A stretch of 64,000 nucleotides of DNA from Ancylobacter defluvii (GCF_018390605.1 NZ_JAHBGD010000024.1:434001-498000); one strand, 5' to 3'. Shown: positions 36,880 to 45,215, counted from the first letter of the stretch. Translations and numbers: made by a program. The notes: generated by a model from the letters alone, not told the origin.

Positions 36880-36912
36880 TTGCTCGGCTTTCCCGAAGTC
36901 GAACGAACATCT

Positions 36913-37317
36913 TCAATTCGGTTCCGTCACCGCGCGAAACCGGACGATGGCGCGATAGGTGCGCCCGCCGGATTCCCGCCGGATCTCGGCGCCGGTGTGG
37001 CGCAGATTGATCAGCCGCCCCTCGGCGAGCGGCAGCGCCGCGTCGTGCAGCGCCTCCTGCACCAGCGCCGCGATGCGGTGTGCCTCGCCATGCCCGCCCT
37101 GGCGCGACCAGACATGCAGCGTCAGCCGATGCTCCTCGCCGCGTTCGGTGGCGGTGGACCAGTCGAGCACCTGCGCCTCGCCCAGCGTCACATAGGGAAA
37201 GTCCGGCGATGCCGGCGGCACGTCGTGGATGCGCCCACCGCCCAGCGCGGCGGTCAGCGGTGCGTCGGCGAGCAGTGCCTGGTAGAGCGCGGCCCGCAAG
37301 GCCGTCGCCGCGCTCAT
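36913..37317 (-). CDS. GTA gp8 tail terminator-type protein (DUF3168)
   Basis: A 134-residue DUF3168 protein with LRAALYQALLADAPL at the N-terminus and FPYVTLGEAQVLDWST near residues 40-55. It should terminate the tail at the head-tail joint. The start overlaps the 36-residue ORF stop as ATGA; the longer frame upstream overlaps gp7 and is not supported. Confidence 0.9.
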   Translation of the reverse strand: MSAATALRAALYQALLADAPLTAALGGGRIHDVPPASPDFPYVTLGEAQVLDWSTATERGEEHRLTLHVWSRQGGHGEAHRIAALVQEALHDAALPLAEGRLINLRHTGAEIRRESGGRTYRAIVRFRAVTEPN

Positions 37318-37424
37318 CGCCCCGCCTCCCGCCCGATGGCGGCTTCGCGGCGGGCCGCCCGACGGCGCAAGGCGGCGATCAGCCGGGCGAGCGCGCCCGG
37401 CTTCAATGTCGATGCGAAATTCAT
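37314..37424 (-). CDS. 36-residue conserved-looking ORF between gp7 and gp8
   Basis: MNFASTLKPGALARLIAALR followed by an Arg/Ala-rich tail to residue 36. It is very basic (about ten Arg/Lys) and probably helical. A strong GGAGGAG eight bases upstream, an ATGA overlap with the gp7 stop and another ATGA overlap with the gp8 start argue that it is translated. It may be an assembly factor or merely a coupling peptide. No family is recognised. Confidence 0.65.
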   Translation of the reverse strand: MNFASTLKPGALARLIAALRRRAARREAAIGREAGR

Positions 37425-37741
37425 GGTGTCTCCTCCCGGCAGCGGCAGGCGAGCCGCCGTCCGCGCCCATCCGGATCGCTCACCGTCTCGACCAGCAGCA
37501 CCCGCGCGCCGAGCCGCAGCCGGTCGCCCGGCTTCACCGCCGCCGGCGCGCGCAGCGTCACCCGATGCGTCAGCACCGCGCCGGGCCGGTCGGCGATCTC
37601 GGCGGGCGCCGCCTCGCTGCGGATCGCGCCCCACAACTGGTCCACCGCCACGAAGACGACCCCGGCGCCGCCGAGCCCGTCGGGCGTGGCCACCGGCGTC
37701 TCATGGATCAGCCGGTGGCGCAGCGCACCTACCGCGCTCAC
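37421..37741 (-). CDS. GTA gp7 head closure protein
   Basis: A 106-residue phage head-closure (head-tail joining) protein. LRHRLIHETPVATPDGLGG and LWGAIRSEAAPAE are recognisable blocks. It starts with GTG at 37741, overlapping the gp6 stop as GTGA. It should close the portal channel and join head to tail. Confidence 0.88.
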   Translation of the reverse strand: MSAVGALRHRLIHETPVATPDGLGGAGVVFVAVDQLWGAIRSEAAPAEIADRPGAVLTHRVTLRAPAAVKPGDRLRLGARVLLVETVSDPDGRGRRLACRCREETP

Positions 37742-38304
37742 AGCCGCGTCACCCGATAGGGCGCGACCAGCGCGCCGAGCGCGGCGGGGAAGCCGCCAGC
37801 TGTGCCGGTCTCGTCGCGATGCTCGTAGAAATGCGCCAGCACCAGCCGCACCGCCTCGATCAGCGGCGCCGGCACGTCGGCGGCGTCTGGCCCGTGCCCG
37901 GCGGTGATGTCGAGCGCGATGCCGGCCAGCGGCCGCAGCGGCGCCGGCACCGCCGGGCGGTGGACGCGGATCAGCCCCGGCAGCCGCGCGGTATCGATGA
38001 GGAAGCCGGCGAGCGGCACCGCCACCTCGTCGCCATCGCCATCGATCAATGACACCGCGTCGAGCGAGCGCAGCGGCGAGATCGGCAGCGGGACCAGCCC
38101 GCTCGCCGGCCAGGCATCGCGCACCAGCCGCCAGCTCTGGTCGATCAGCGCCCGGCGGGTCAGCGTCTCGACCGTGGCGCGCGCGGCAACGATCATCGAG
38201 GTGATCAGCGCGTCCTCGGCGTCGTGGTCGACGCGCAGGAATTCCTTCGCCTCGGCCAGCGTAAGCGGTTCGCTCGCGGGTCCCGCGAGCAGCAAAGCGG
38301 GCAT
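37738..38304 (-). CDS. GTA gp6 head-tail connector protein
   Basis: A 188-residue gp6-like connector. The ASEPLTLAEAKEFLRVDHD block (residues about 9-27) and HRDETGTAGGFPAALGALV near the C-terminus are typical of the HK97 gp6/SPP1 gp15-type ring protein below the portal. GGGAGGGG precedes the ATG. The serine protease gene diverges from it 117 bases away. Confidence 0.9.
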   Translation of the reverse strand: MPALLLAGPASEPLTLAEAKEFLRVDHDAEDALITSMIVAARATVETLTRRALIDQSWRLVRDAWPASGLVPLPISPLRSLDAVSLIDGDGDEVAVPLAGFLIDTARLPGLIRVHRPAVPAPLRPLAGIALDITAGHGPDAADVPAPLIEAVRLVLAHFYEHRDETGTAGGFPAALGALVAPYRVTRL

Positions 38305-38421
38305 CGGCCCCTCCCCTGATGTGCTGAAACGGCACGGCGACGAGGCGAGGGCGTCGCGCCGCCGCCTTGACGCCGGCCGGCCCGGACGGCAGAACCGCGC
38401 CACCCCTGCCGAGGAAGCCCG

Positions 38422-39192
38422 ATGCGCGCCGTCCGCATGTGCCTGAAGCGTCCCGTCCCAAAGCGTGCCCTTGGGCTCCGCCTCGCCCTCGCGGCAGTGC
38501 TGGCCGGCGTTGCCGCGCCGGCCTCCGCCATCGTCGGCGGTCGTCCGGCGGACGAGGCGACCAAGGCGCAGACCGCGCTGATCGTCTCGACGCGCGGCGC
38601 CTCCTGCACCGGCGTGGTGATTTCCCCGCAGGTCCTGCTCACCGCCGCCCATTGCGTGCAGCCGGCGGCGAACTATGCGGCGGTGGCGTTCGAGGCCTCC
38701 GGCCCGCGCCTCATCGAGGTCAGCCGGGTCGCGCTGCACCCGCGGTTCGACCCGGCCTCGTTCGAAACCCGCCGGCCGACGCCGGACCTCGCTTTGGTGA
38801 GGCTGTCAGCGCCGCTGCCGGCGAGTTTCCGCCCGGCGCGGCTGTCCGACGAGCCGGCGCTGCCGGCCCGCCGCACCGCCTTCACCCTCGCCGGCTACGG
38901 CGTGGTGAAGGATGGCGACGGCAAGTCGGCCGGCACGCTGCGCGTGGTCAGCCTGCCGAGCATCGGCACCACCGGCGGCATCATGATCCGCCTGTCGGAC
39001 GGGGCGAGCAAAGGCGGCTGCACCGGCGACAGCGGCGGCCCGGTCTTCCTCGACGGCACCGTCGCCGGCATCATCGGCTGGTCGACGGCGGCCGGCGGCG
39101 CCCGCGGCTGCGGCGGCGTCACCGGGGCGACGCTGGTCGGTCCCCAGCGCGCCTGGATCGACGCCACCGCCCGCGCCCTGGAGGCGAACTAG
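38422..39192 (+). CDS. Secreted trypsin-like serine protease inside the GTA cluster
   Basis: A 256-residue S1-family protease and the only plus-strand gene in the cluster. The signal peptide ends at PASA (about residue 36), leaving the mature N-terminus IVGG as in activated trypsins. The triad is H77 (LTAAHC), D122 (PDLALV) and S204 (GDSGGP), with four cysteines placed for disulphides. An alternative ATG lies five codons on. It has no counterpart in the Rhodobacter GTA cluster. It could be unrelated cargo, or a protease that modifies particles or cell-surface proteins. Confidence 0.88.
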   Translation: MRAVRMCLKRPVPKRALGLRLALAAVLAGVAAPASAIVGGRPADEATKAQTALIVSTRGASCTGVVISPQVLLTAAHCVQPAANYAAVAFEASGPRLIEVSRVALHPRFDPASFETRRPTPDLALVRLSAPLPASFRPARLSDEPALPARRTAFTLAGYGVVKDGDGKSAGTLRVVSLPSIGTTGGIMIRLSDGASKGGCTGDSGGPVFLDGTVAGIIGWSTAAGGARGCGGVTGATLVGPQRAWIDATARALEAN

Positions 39193-39265
39193 GCGCGGGG
39201 AATGAGGGCGAACGGCCCGTACCCGCCCGTGCCCCATACCCCCATGCCCCGCAGACATCAGCGGC

Positions 39266-39300
39266 CTTTCCTTCCCTCTCCCCATTGGGGAGAGAGGGCA
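39266..39300. repeat. Dispersed CTCTCCCC repeat, copy 2 (partial)
   Basis: CCTTCCCTCTCCCCATTGGG followed by GAGAGAGGG. Only the first palindrome of the element is present. It lies between the convergent protease gene and gp5 and could act as a weak bidirectional terminator. Confidence 0.65.
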
Positions 39301-39329
39301 GCTTCCACTGGTGTTCGTCCCGGCCCCTT

Positions 39330-40583
39330 TTACGACGCCGCGAACTTCAGCAGCTTGATGGCGTCGAAGTCCTGCACGCCGCCGCCGACGCGCTTGGTGG
39401 TGTAGAACAGCACATAGGGCTTGGCGGAATACGGGTCGCGCAGCACCCGCACCCCGGCGCGGTCGACCACCAGATAGCCACGGCGGAAATCACCGAACGC
39501 CACCGAGAGGCTGCCGGCGCCAATATTCGGCATGTCCTCCGCCTCATGGACCGGGAAGCCCAGCAGGCTCGGCGGCTGGCCGGGGCCGGTCGGCGGCGCC
39601 CACAGATACTGGCCGTTCTCGTCCTTGAGCTTGCGCACCGCGCCTTGCGTGCGCCGGCTCATCACGAAGCTGCCGTTCTGGCGGTAGCCGGCCTTCAGCG
39701 CGTAGACGAGGTCGACCAGCGGATCCGACGGATTGGCGCTCGGGAAGTCGCCCGCCGCGCCGGTGGCGATGAAGCCGAGCGAGCCCCACGCCCAGGCGCT
39801 CTCGGCCACGCTCGTATAGCTCAGGAAGCCCTTCGGCTTGCCCACGCCGTCGCCGGCGATGAAGGCGGTGCCCTCCTGGCTGGCGAAGGCGGCCTCCACC
39901 TCGATGGCGAGCCATTCGTCGATGTTGACCGCCGCGTCGTCGAGCAGCGTCTGCGTCGCCGCCGGCATGGCATAGAGCTCCATCGCCGGGAAGCTCAGCT
40001 CGTCCAGCACCGGGCTGGCGGTCTGGGCGCGGGCGGCGGTCTCCGCCACCCAGCCGACCGCCGGGCCGGAGGTCATGAACGGCTTCTTGTAGGTGCCGGC
40101 CGAGATGGTGCGCACATCGGCGATGGCGCGGATCGGGGAAAGCGCCGCCAGCCGCTTGCCGATCTCGCGCTCGGTCTCGCTCGGCACGACATAGCCGCCA
40201 TCGGCGGCGACGCCGGCCGACATCGCCTTGGCCTCGATGCGCTTGAGGCCGGCGGCCTCGCCATGGCGCACATAGGCGTCGAAGGCGGCCTTGTGCTCGC
40301 GCGCCGCGAGGTCGGTGACCAGGTCGGCGCGGCCCGAAAGCCCCGGCCGGCGCGCCTTGAGCACCAGCTCGTCGATCAGCGTCTTCTGGCTGTCGAGCGC
40401 GGCATTGATGCGCTCGACCTTGTCATGGGTCACCGCATCGACGCCGCGCCGCTCCAGTTCGCCGAGCCGCTGGTCGTTGGCGTCCTTGAACGCCTCGAAG
40501 GCGCCCATGAACTCCTCGAAGGCGGCGCTCACTTCCGGGCCGCCCGCCGATTTCACTTCGAGGCCGTCATTCTGGTTCTGCAT
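39330..40583 (-). CDS. GTA gp5 major capsid protein (HK97 fold)
   Basis: A 417-residue HK97-type capsid protein. The N-terminal coiled delta/scaffold domain (about 1-100) is presumably cut off by the neighbouring prohead protease. The shell domain has GGYVVPSETEREIG, FPAMELYAMPAATQTLLDDAAVNID and VAFGDFRRGYLVVDR blocks (each quoted in part). Length and position fit GTA gp5. Confidence 0.95.
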   Translation of the reverse strand: MQNQNDGLEVKSAGGPEVSAAFEEFMGAFEAFKDANDQRLGELERRGVDAVTHDKVERINAALDSQKTLIDELVLKARRPGLSGRADLVTDLAAREHKAAFDAYVRHGEAAGLKRIEAKAMSAGVAADGGYVVPSETEREIGKRLAALSPIRAIADVRTISAGTYKKPFMTSGPAVGWVAETAARAQTASPVLDELSFPAMELYAMPAATQTLLDDAAVNIDEWLAIEVEAAFASQEGTAFIAGDGVGKPKGFLSYTSVAESAWAWGSLGFIATGAAGDFPSANPSDPLVDLVYALKAGYRQNGSFVMSRRTQGAVRKLKDENGQYLWAPPTGPGQPPSLLGFPVHEAEDMPNIGAGSLSVAFGDFRRGYLVVDRAGVRVLRDPYSAKPYVLFYTTKRVGGGVQDFDAIKLLKFAAS

Positions 40584-40597
40584 GAAGGATCATCCTT

Positions 40598-41188
40598 TCA
40601 GGGGAGAGAGGGGGCCGGCGCGCCAATGGCGCCGAGCGCGCGCAGACGCCGGGCGCCGCGGCGGATGGTGGCGGCGAGTGGCGAGCGGCAGGCCGCCACA
40701 CGCTTAACCGCGTCGATCCGGGCGTCGGGCTGCATGGGAAAGGTGACGATCGACACCTCCCACAGATCGATGCGGGTGAGGCGGCGCACCCGCGAGCGCG
40801 GATCGGTGCGGCCTTCCACGGCGCGAAAGCCGATGGAGAGCCCGTCGATCGCCCCGGCGCGCATCAGCGCCAGCACCTCGCGGGCCCGGGCGACGTCCGG
40901 CATCAGCCGGCCGCGCACGAACAGCCCGGTGGCATCCTCGCGCAGCTCGGTCCAGATGCCGATCGGCTCGGCGGGATCGTGCTGGAACAGCATGCGCACG
41001 CCGCCGGCGCCGCGCTCGGCCAGCGAACGGGCGAAGGCGCCGCGCACGATCAGGTCGCGGCCGAGATCGACCCGGGCGAACAGGGCGGCATAGCCCTCGA
41101 AGCGGCCATCGGCCTCGATCTCGGCCAGCGCCGGGCCGGCCTTCACCTCGATGGCCGGGCCGGCGGACGGAACACGGGCATGGATCAT
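40598..41188 (-). CDS. GTA gp4 HK97-family prohead protease
   Basis: A 196-residue prohead protease. GRFEGYAALFARVDLGRD, FQHDPAEPIG (candidate catalytic histidine) and AGAIDGLSIGFRAVEG (candidate serine) are the family blocks. It matures the capsid shell. Its ATG overlaps the stop of the 71-residue ORF as ATGA; the frame is open upstream only as antisense to that ORF. Confidence 0.92.
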   Translation of the reverse strand: MIHARVPSAGPAIEVKAGPALAEIEADGRFEGYAALFARVDLGRDLIVRGAFARSLAERGAGGVRMLFQHDPAEPIGIWTELREDATGLFVRGRLMPDVARAREVLALMRAGAIDGLSIGFRAVEGRTDPRSRVRRLTRIDLWEVSIVTFPMQPDARIDAVKRVAACRSPLAATIRRGARRLRALGAIGAPAPSLP

Positions 41189-41400
41189 GCGCTCGCGCCT
41201 CCCTGGCCGGCCTTGCCGCGCTTCTTGCCGGGCCTGCCGGCAGGTGCGGCGGCAGGCGTGCCGACATGGGCGGCGCGGTCGAGCTTGCCGAGGGTGCGGC
41301 CGAAATCGCGGAACACTTTCGGCGCGTCGCCGGCGCGGGTCGGCGCCGGCAGCCGTGGCCGTCCGGGCAGGAAGGCCCGTATGCGGGGGGTGACCTTCAT
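41185..41400 (-). CDS. 71-residue basic ORF between gp3.5 and gp4
   Basis: A 71-residue Arg/Lys/Pro-rich protein (FRDFGRTLGKLDRAAHVG in the middle, GKKRGKAGQGG at the end). GGAGA precedes the ATG. It is coupled by four-base overlaps to both gp3.5 and gp4. No family is recognised. The composition suggests nucleic-acid or acidic-partner binding. Confidence 0.6.
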   Translation of the reverse strand: MKVTPRIRAFLPGRPRLPAPTRAGDAPKVFRDFGRTLGKLDRAAHVGTPAAAPAGRPGKKRGKAGQGGASA

Positions 41401-41597
41401 TCGTCGTCTCCGAACGTGGCGTTGATTTTGGCGTTGAAGCGCGCGATCTCGCGCACGAAGTCGTCGAAGCGCCGCACACTGGCAGCGAGCTCGCGCAGGG
41501 CGACATAGGCAAAGGCGGAGGCGCCGAGCGCCCAGGCGAGCAGCGCCAGATGCGCGAGATCGCCCCGCGCCACGAAGGCGTCGATGAGCTTGTCCAT
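41397..41597 (-). CDS. Small membrane protein in the GTA gp3.5 position
   Basis: A 66-residue protein with one hydrophobic helix (LALLAWALGASAFAYVAL, about residues 17-34) followed by a charged amphipathic tail. Rhodobacter GTA also has a small gene between portal and protease. No strong ribosome site is seen. Function unknown. Confidence 0.65.
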   Translation of the reverse strand: MDKLIDAFVARGDLAHLALLAWALGASAFAYVALRELAASVRRFDDFVREIARFNAKINATFGDDE

Positions 41598-41982
41598 GGG
41601 CGGTCTCGTCTGGGAGGCGCAGCGCCTCGTTCACGCAACGCAGCCGCGAGCGCCGCCGTACACAGGCGCGCGGCGCCGGGTTAAGCTCGGCCTCGCCACC
41701 CGCGAAGAGCAGGGCCATGTCGAGCGTGTTCGAAATGTTCGTGCGGTCGGCGCGCGTGAGCCGATCGCCTGCGTCTATGACGGCCATGCCCGCCAGCTCT
41801 GCGTGCATGTGGTCGCGCGAGGAAATGCGCAGTGGCCCTCCTTCCCTCTCCCCGTCGGGGAGAGGTGGCCCGCGTAGCGGGTCGGTGAGGGGAGAGCCAT
41901 TGGGAAGCCTCGAAGACCCCTCACCCCAACCCTCTCCCCGACGGGGAGAGGGAGCCGGTCGCTCCGGTAGGCTCCCTACCCC
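41598..41982. other. Gap between portal and gp3.5 with repeat copy 3
   Basis: No convincing gene is seen in 385 bases. The portal-proximal third is repeat copy 3 (41837-41955). The remainder has short open frames on both strands without ribosome sites or recognisable products. Confidence 0.6.
41837..41955. repeat. Dispersed CTCTCCCC repeat, copy 3
   Basis: Full-length: CCCTCTCCCCGTCGGGGAGA, GGCCCGCGTAGCGGGTCGGT, then CCCTCACCCCAACCCTCTCC and GACGGGGAGAGGG. Terminal palindromes face each other. Confidence 0.78.
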
Positions 41983-43134
41983 TTACCCCTCGCCATACCC
42001 CACGGCCGCGCGTTTCTCGTCATCGGTGAGGAAGCCGGCCTCGCCGACCCGGCGCCACAGCGCCTCTCGCTCAGCGCTCAGCGCCTCGATGGCGTCGAGG
42101 TCCGGCACCAGTTCCAGCACCGCCTCCCCGAAGCCGGGCGCCAGCCAGCGCGCCAGCCCCTCGCCGATGCGCCGCGCCATCGGCAGCACCGCCTGGCGCC
42201 AGAACACCCGGTTGGCCTCGGAATAATTGGCGTAGGTGGCGTCGCCGGGGATACCGAGCAGCATCGGCGGCACCCCGAAGGCCAGCGCGATCTCCCGTGC
42301 CGCGGCGTTGCGCGCCTCGAGGAAGTCCATCTCCTTCGGCGACAGCGACAGCGGCCGCCAGTCGAGCCCGCCTTCCAGCAGCAATGGCCGCCCGGCATTG
42401 GCGGCGCCGGAGAAATTGCTCTCCAGCTCCTCCTTCAGCCGGTCGAACTGCTCGTCGGAGAGGTTGCCCGCCCCGCCATAGACCAGCGCGCCGGAAGGCC
42501 GCGCCGCATTGTCGAGCAGCGCCTTGTTCCAGGCACCGGCGGCATTGTGCAGGTCGAGCGCGGTCTGCGCCGCCTCCAAAGGCGGGGTGCCGTAATGGTC
42601 GTCGAGCGGGTTGAACAGAGCGAGGTGCAGGATCGGCGGCAAAACCCCATCCTGCAGGAAGCGCAGCGTGCGCCCGCCCACCGTGTAGTCATAGGCGTCG
42701 GCCCAGCCATCGGCGCCGGGCACCACCTTCATGCGGTCGGGGCGCAGCACATGCAGCTCGCGCACCCGCCCGTCGAGGCTCACCGCCTCGACATAGGCGT
42801 TGCCGGCAAGCAGCAGATGCCCCGCCACCGCCTCGATGAAGCCGCCGCCGGTGGCCCGCGCATTCGGCCGGGCGATGAGGTCGAGCAGCGGATGCTCGGC
42901 ATGCTCCTGCGCGCCCTCCATCAGCGAGAAGCGCACCTGCGCCGCACCCTCGGCGATCATCCGCACGCAGCGATGGGCGACGGCGTTGCGCAGATAGCCC
43001 TCCCCGGCCAGCGCCGCATAGTCGCGCGGCGTCCAGCGCGGCCGCCCGGCGGAGATGAGCGCCACCAGCGGCGCCGCGCGGGAGGCCTTGACGTCCGGCG
43101 GCGCGGGGGCGCGGGAGAAAAAGGGCAGCTTCAT
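41983..43134 (-). CDS. GTA gp3 portal protein (HK97 family)
   Basis: A 383-residue portal protein. AHRCVRMIAEGAAQVRFSL and LLLAGNAYVEAVS (N-terminal half), GVPPMLLGIPGDATYANYSEAN (quoted in part) and FWRQAVLPMARRI are the conserved wing/stem/crown landmarks. It forms the dodecameric DNA entry channel and terminase docking site. Length is normal. Confidence 0.94.
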   Translation of the reverse strand: MKLPFFSRAPAPPDVKASRAAPLVALISAGRPRWTPRDYAALAGEGYLRNAVAHRCVRMIAEGAAQVRFSLMEGAQEHAEHPLLDLIARPNARATGGGFIEAVAGHLLLAGNAYVEAVSLDGRVRELHVLRPDRMKVVPGADGWADAYDYTVGGRTLRFLQDGVLPPILHLALFNPLDDHYGTPPLEAAQTALDLHNAAGAWNKALLDNAARPSGALVYGGAGNLSDEQFDRLKEELESNFSGAANAGRPLLLEGGLDWRPLSLSPKEMDFLEARNAAAREIALAFGVPPMLLGIPGDATYANYSEANRVFWRQAVLPMARRIGEGLARWLAPGFGEAVLELVPDLDAIEALSAEREALWRRVGEAGFLTDDEKRAAVGYGEG

Positions 43135-43251
43135 GGGAGGGTTCCTGTCGTGAAGCGTCAGCGCCGCCGGCCGGCAGGAGTCGCCTCCCGCCCATGCCGG
43201 CAGCCTCGAAATCGGTCGAATGTCGTGTCGTGCCGAAATGCGCCGCGCGCG

Positions 43252-44622
43252 TTACACCCGCCTTACCCGCGGCGCGTTCTCCTTCGGGCCGAGCGCCAGC
43301 GCGGTGATCGCCCAGACCAGCGCGTCCAGACGGTCCGGCGAGCGCCCGCCGGATAGCCCGTCCGGGCCGAAATCGCACAGCTCGTCCTCCAGCGCCGGAA
43401 AGATCCCGGCATGGCGTACCCGGCCGCGCTCATAGAGCGCCGCCACCGGCTCGGCGCGCAGCCATTTGCCGCGCGTCGCCCGCACCTCGGTCACCGGCAG
43501 CGACGGGTCGATGCCGGCGAGGATGCTGCGCACCATCTCGCCGCCCTGGTTGATCTCCACCACCACCCGGTCGGCGGCGAGCTTGTGGAACAGCGCCACC
43601 GTCCGAGCGCCCCAGGCGCCCGGCGTCAGCCCGTGCCCGCTCTCGTCGGCCAGCACATGCACCATGCCCTCGCCATCGAGCCCGGCGGCGACGATTCCGC
43701 AGGCATCCGCCCCCTTGCGCGAGGAGGCCGGCGGGTCCACCGCCACCACGATGCGCGTCAGCGACGGCGCCGCGTCCTCGCGAGCGGCCTCCAGCGCCGC
43801 CCGGCTCCAGAGCGCGTCGGCGCGATCCTCGATCAGCTCGCCTTCCAGCTCCTGCCGCCCGAGCCGTGTGCCGGCATAGCGCCCGACCACGGCTTCCAGA
43901 AAGGTCGGCGCCAGATGCGCGGCGTTCTCCGCCGTGCCCATGCGGGTGATGGCGGTGGTCGGATCGGCGATCAGCCGCCGCATCAGCGCGGTGGCGCGCG
44001 GCGTCGTCGTCACCATCTGCCGCGGCCGCTCGCCCAGCCGCAGCCCGAATTGCAGCATGTCGAACGCCGCCTCGGCATAGCGCCATTTGGCGAGCTCGTC
44101 GCACCAGGCGGCGTCGAATTGCGGCCCGCGCAGGCTTTCCGGGTCGTCGGCGGAAAACCCCTGCGCGATCGCCCCGTTCGGCCATTCCAGCCGGCGGCGG
44201 GTCGGCTCCCAGCGCGGGCGCTCGTGGCGCGGATGCACCGCCATCAGGCCGGACACCCCCTCCACCATCACCTCGCGCATATCGGCGAAGGTCTCGGCGA
44301 CGAGGGCGATCCGTCCCGCGGGGCGGGTGGAAAATCCCGGCGCGCCGAGCGCCAGCCCGCGCACCCATTCGGCGCCGGCGCGGGTCTTGCCGGCACCGCG
44401 CCCGCCCATCACCAGCCAGGTGGTCCAGTCGCTGCCCCCCTGCGAAAGCTCGGGCGGCAGCTGCGTCGGCCGCGCCAGCAGGCTCCAGCAATGCAGCAGC
44501 CAGTGCGATACGCCGGGGCTGAGCCCGGCGACCGCTGCGTCAAGCCGCCCGCTCCGCCAGCACGCGCTCAAGAGTTTCCGCAAGCTCGCGTCGGTAGGCG
44601 TCGGCGTCACGGAACATGTCAT
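43252..44622 (-). CDS. GTA gp2 terminase large subunit
   Basis: A terminase of about 456 residues. The Walker A motif VMGGRGAGKTRAG is followed by the WPNGAIAQGFSADDPESLRGPQFDAAWCDE region with Walker B, and the nuclease domain begins at IVVAVDPPASS. It packages DNA in head-sized pieces. The start is unsure: ATG at 44622 overlaps gp1 by 83 bases; TTG at 44571 would give 439 residues, closer to the family length. Confidence 0.92.
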   Translation of the reverse strand: MTCSVTPTPTDASLRKLLSACWRSGRLDAAVAGLSPGVSHWLLHCWSLLARPTQLPPELSQGGSDWTTWLVMGGRGAGKTRAGAEWVRGLALGAPGFSTRPAGRIALVAETFADMREVMVEGVSGLMAVHPRHERPRWEPTRRRLEWPNGAIAQGFSADDPESLRGPQFDAAWCDELAKWRYAEAAFDMLQFGLRLGERPRQMVTTTPRATALMRRLIADPTTAITRMGTAENAAHLAPTFLEAVVGRYAGTRLGRQELEGELIEDRADALWSRAALEAAREDAAPSLTRIVVAVDPPASSRKGADACGIVAAGLDGEGMVHVLADESGHGLTPGAWGARTVALFHKLAADRVVVEINQGGEMVRSILAGIDPSLPVTEVRATRGKWLRAEPVAALYERGRVRHAGIFPALEDELCDFGPDGLSGGRSPDRLDALVWAITALALGPKENAPRVRRV

Positions 44623-45088
44623 TGGCGCTGGCGTCCCCGGCATCCTCGTCCTCGTCGCGGGCGATGGCGGCGAGCTCGCGCATCGCGCGCACCAATATGG
44701 CAAGGGTGCGCGCCGCCCTCTCGGCATCCGCGCCGGTGCGGCCGGCATTCAGCCCGGCGCGCGCCACCAGCCGCTCGACGGCGGCGATCTCGCTCTCCAT
44801 GCGCGCCACCAGCCGGGCGATCAGCAGCCGGCGCGACAGCGGCCCGTCCACTTCCGCCGCAGCGGGCGCAGTCTCGGCCGGGGCGACGCCGGGGACCGGC
44901 GCCGCCGTTGTCGCCGCCAGCCGATCCTTGCGCCGCTTCCAGCCCCAGTGGCCGATGCGCACATTCAGCGTCGAGCGGCTGATGCCGAGCAGGTCGGCAA
45001 TGTGCTGGTTCGGCACGCTGGTATGTTCGTAAAGCCGGCGCGCCTCCTCGATCGCCTCGGGCGAGACGTCGCGCTTGGGTATCGTCAT
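44540..45088 (-). CDS. GTA gp1 small terminase-type protein
   Basis: A 182-residue protein with an N-terminal HTH (NQHIADLLGISRSTLNVRIG, about 27-46) followed by WGWKRRKDR and a C-terminal coiled helical half (about 100-180). The Rhodobacter GTA gp1 acts as a small terminase. ATG at 45088 starts MTIPKRDVS. It is first in the long operon, with the promoter and hairpin in its leader. Confidence 0.85.
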   Translation of the reverse strand: MTIPKRDVSPEAIEEARRLYEHTSVPNQHIADLLGISRSTLNVRIGHWGWKRRKDRLAATTAAPVPGVAPAETAPAAAEVDGPLSRRLLIARLVARMESEIAAVERLVARAGLNAGRTGADAERAARTLAILVRAMRELAAIARDEDEDAGDASANDMFRDADAYRRELAETLERVLAERAA

Positions 45089-45126
45089 GATCCGTGGTTC
45101 CCTTGGAATCTCGGCCCCGCCACAAC

Positions 45127-45154
45127 AAAAAAAAGCCGGCCTTGCCGGCCGGCT
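45127..45154 (-). terminator. Strong intrinsic terminator/attenuator in the gp1 leader
   Basis: Minus-strand stem of 8 bp (45147-45154 with 45134-45141, AGCCGGCC/GGCCGGCT) with a 5-base loop and eight T at 45127-45134. It ends 39 bases before the gp1 ATG and lies downstream of the predicted promoter, so it would stop most transcripts unless antitermination occurs. Confidence 0.8.
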
Positions 45155-45215
45155 GACGGATACGGCGCCCTCGCCGGCAGGGCCGGCCCCGGACGCAACT
45201 GTGGAGCATGGCAAA

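Noticed and set aside
41401-41808. Upstream extension of the 71-residue ORF to a 207-codon frame
   Set aside because: The extension is antisense-like relative to gp3.5 and lacks a ribosome site; the ATG at 41400 has GGAGA.
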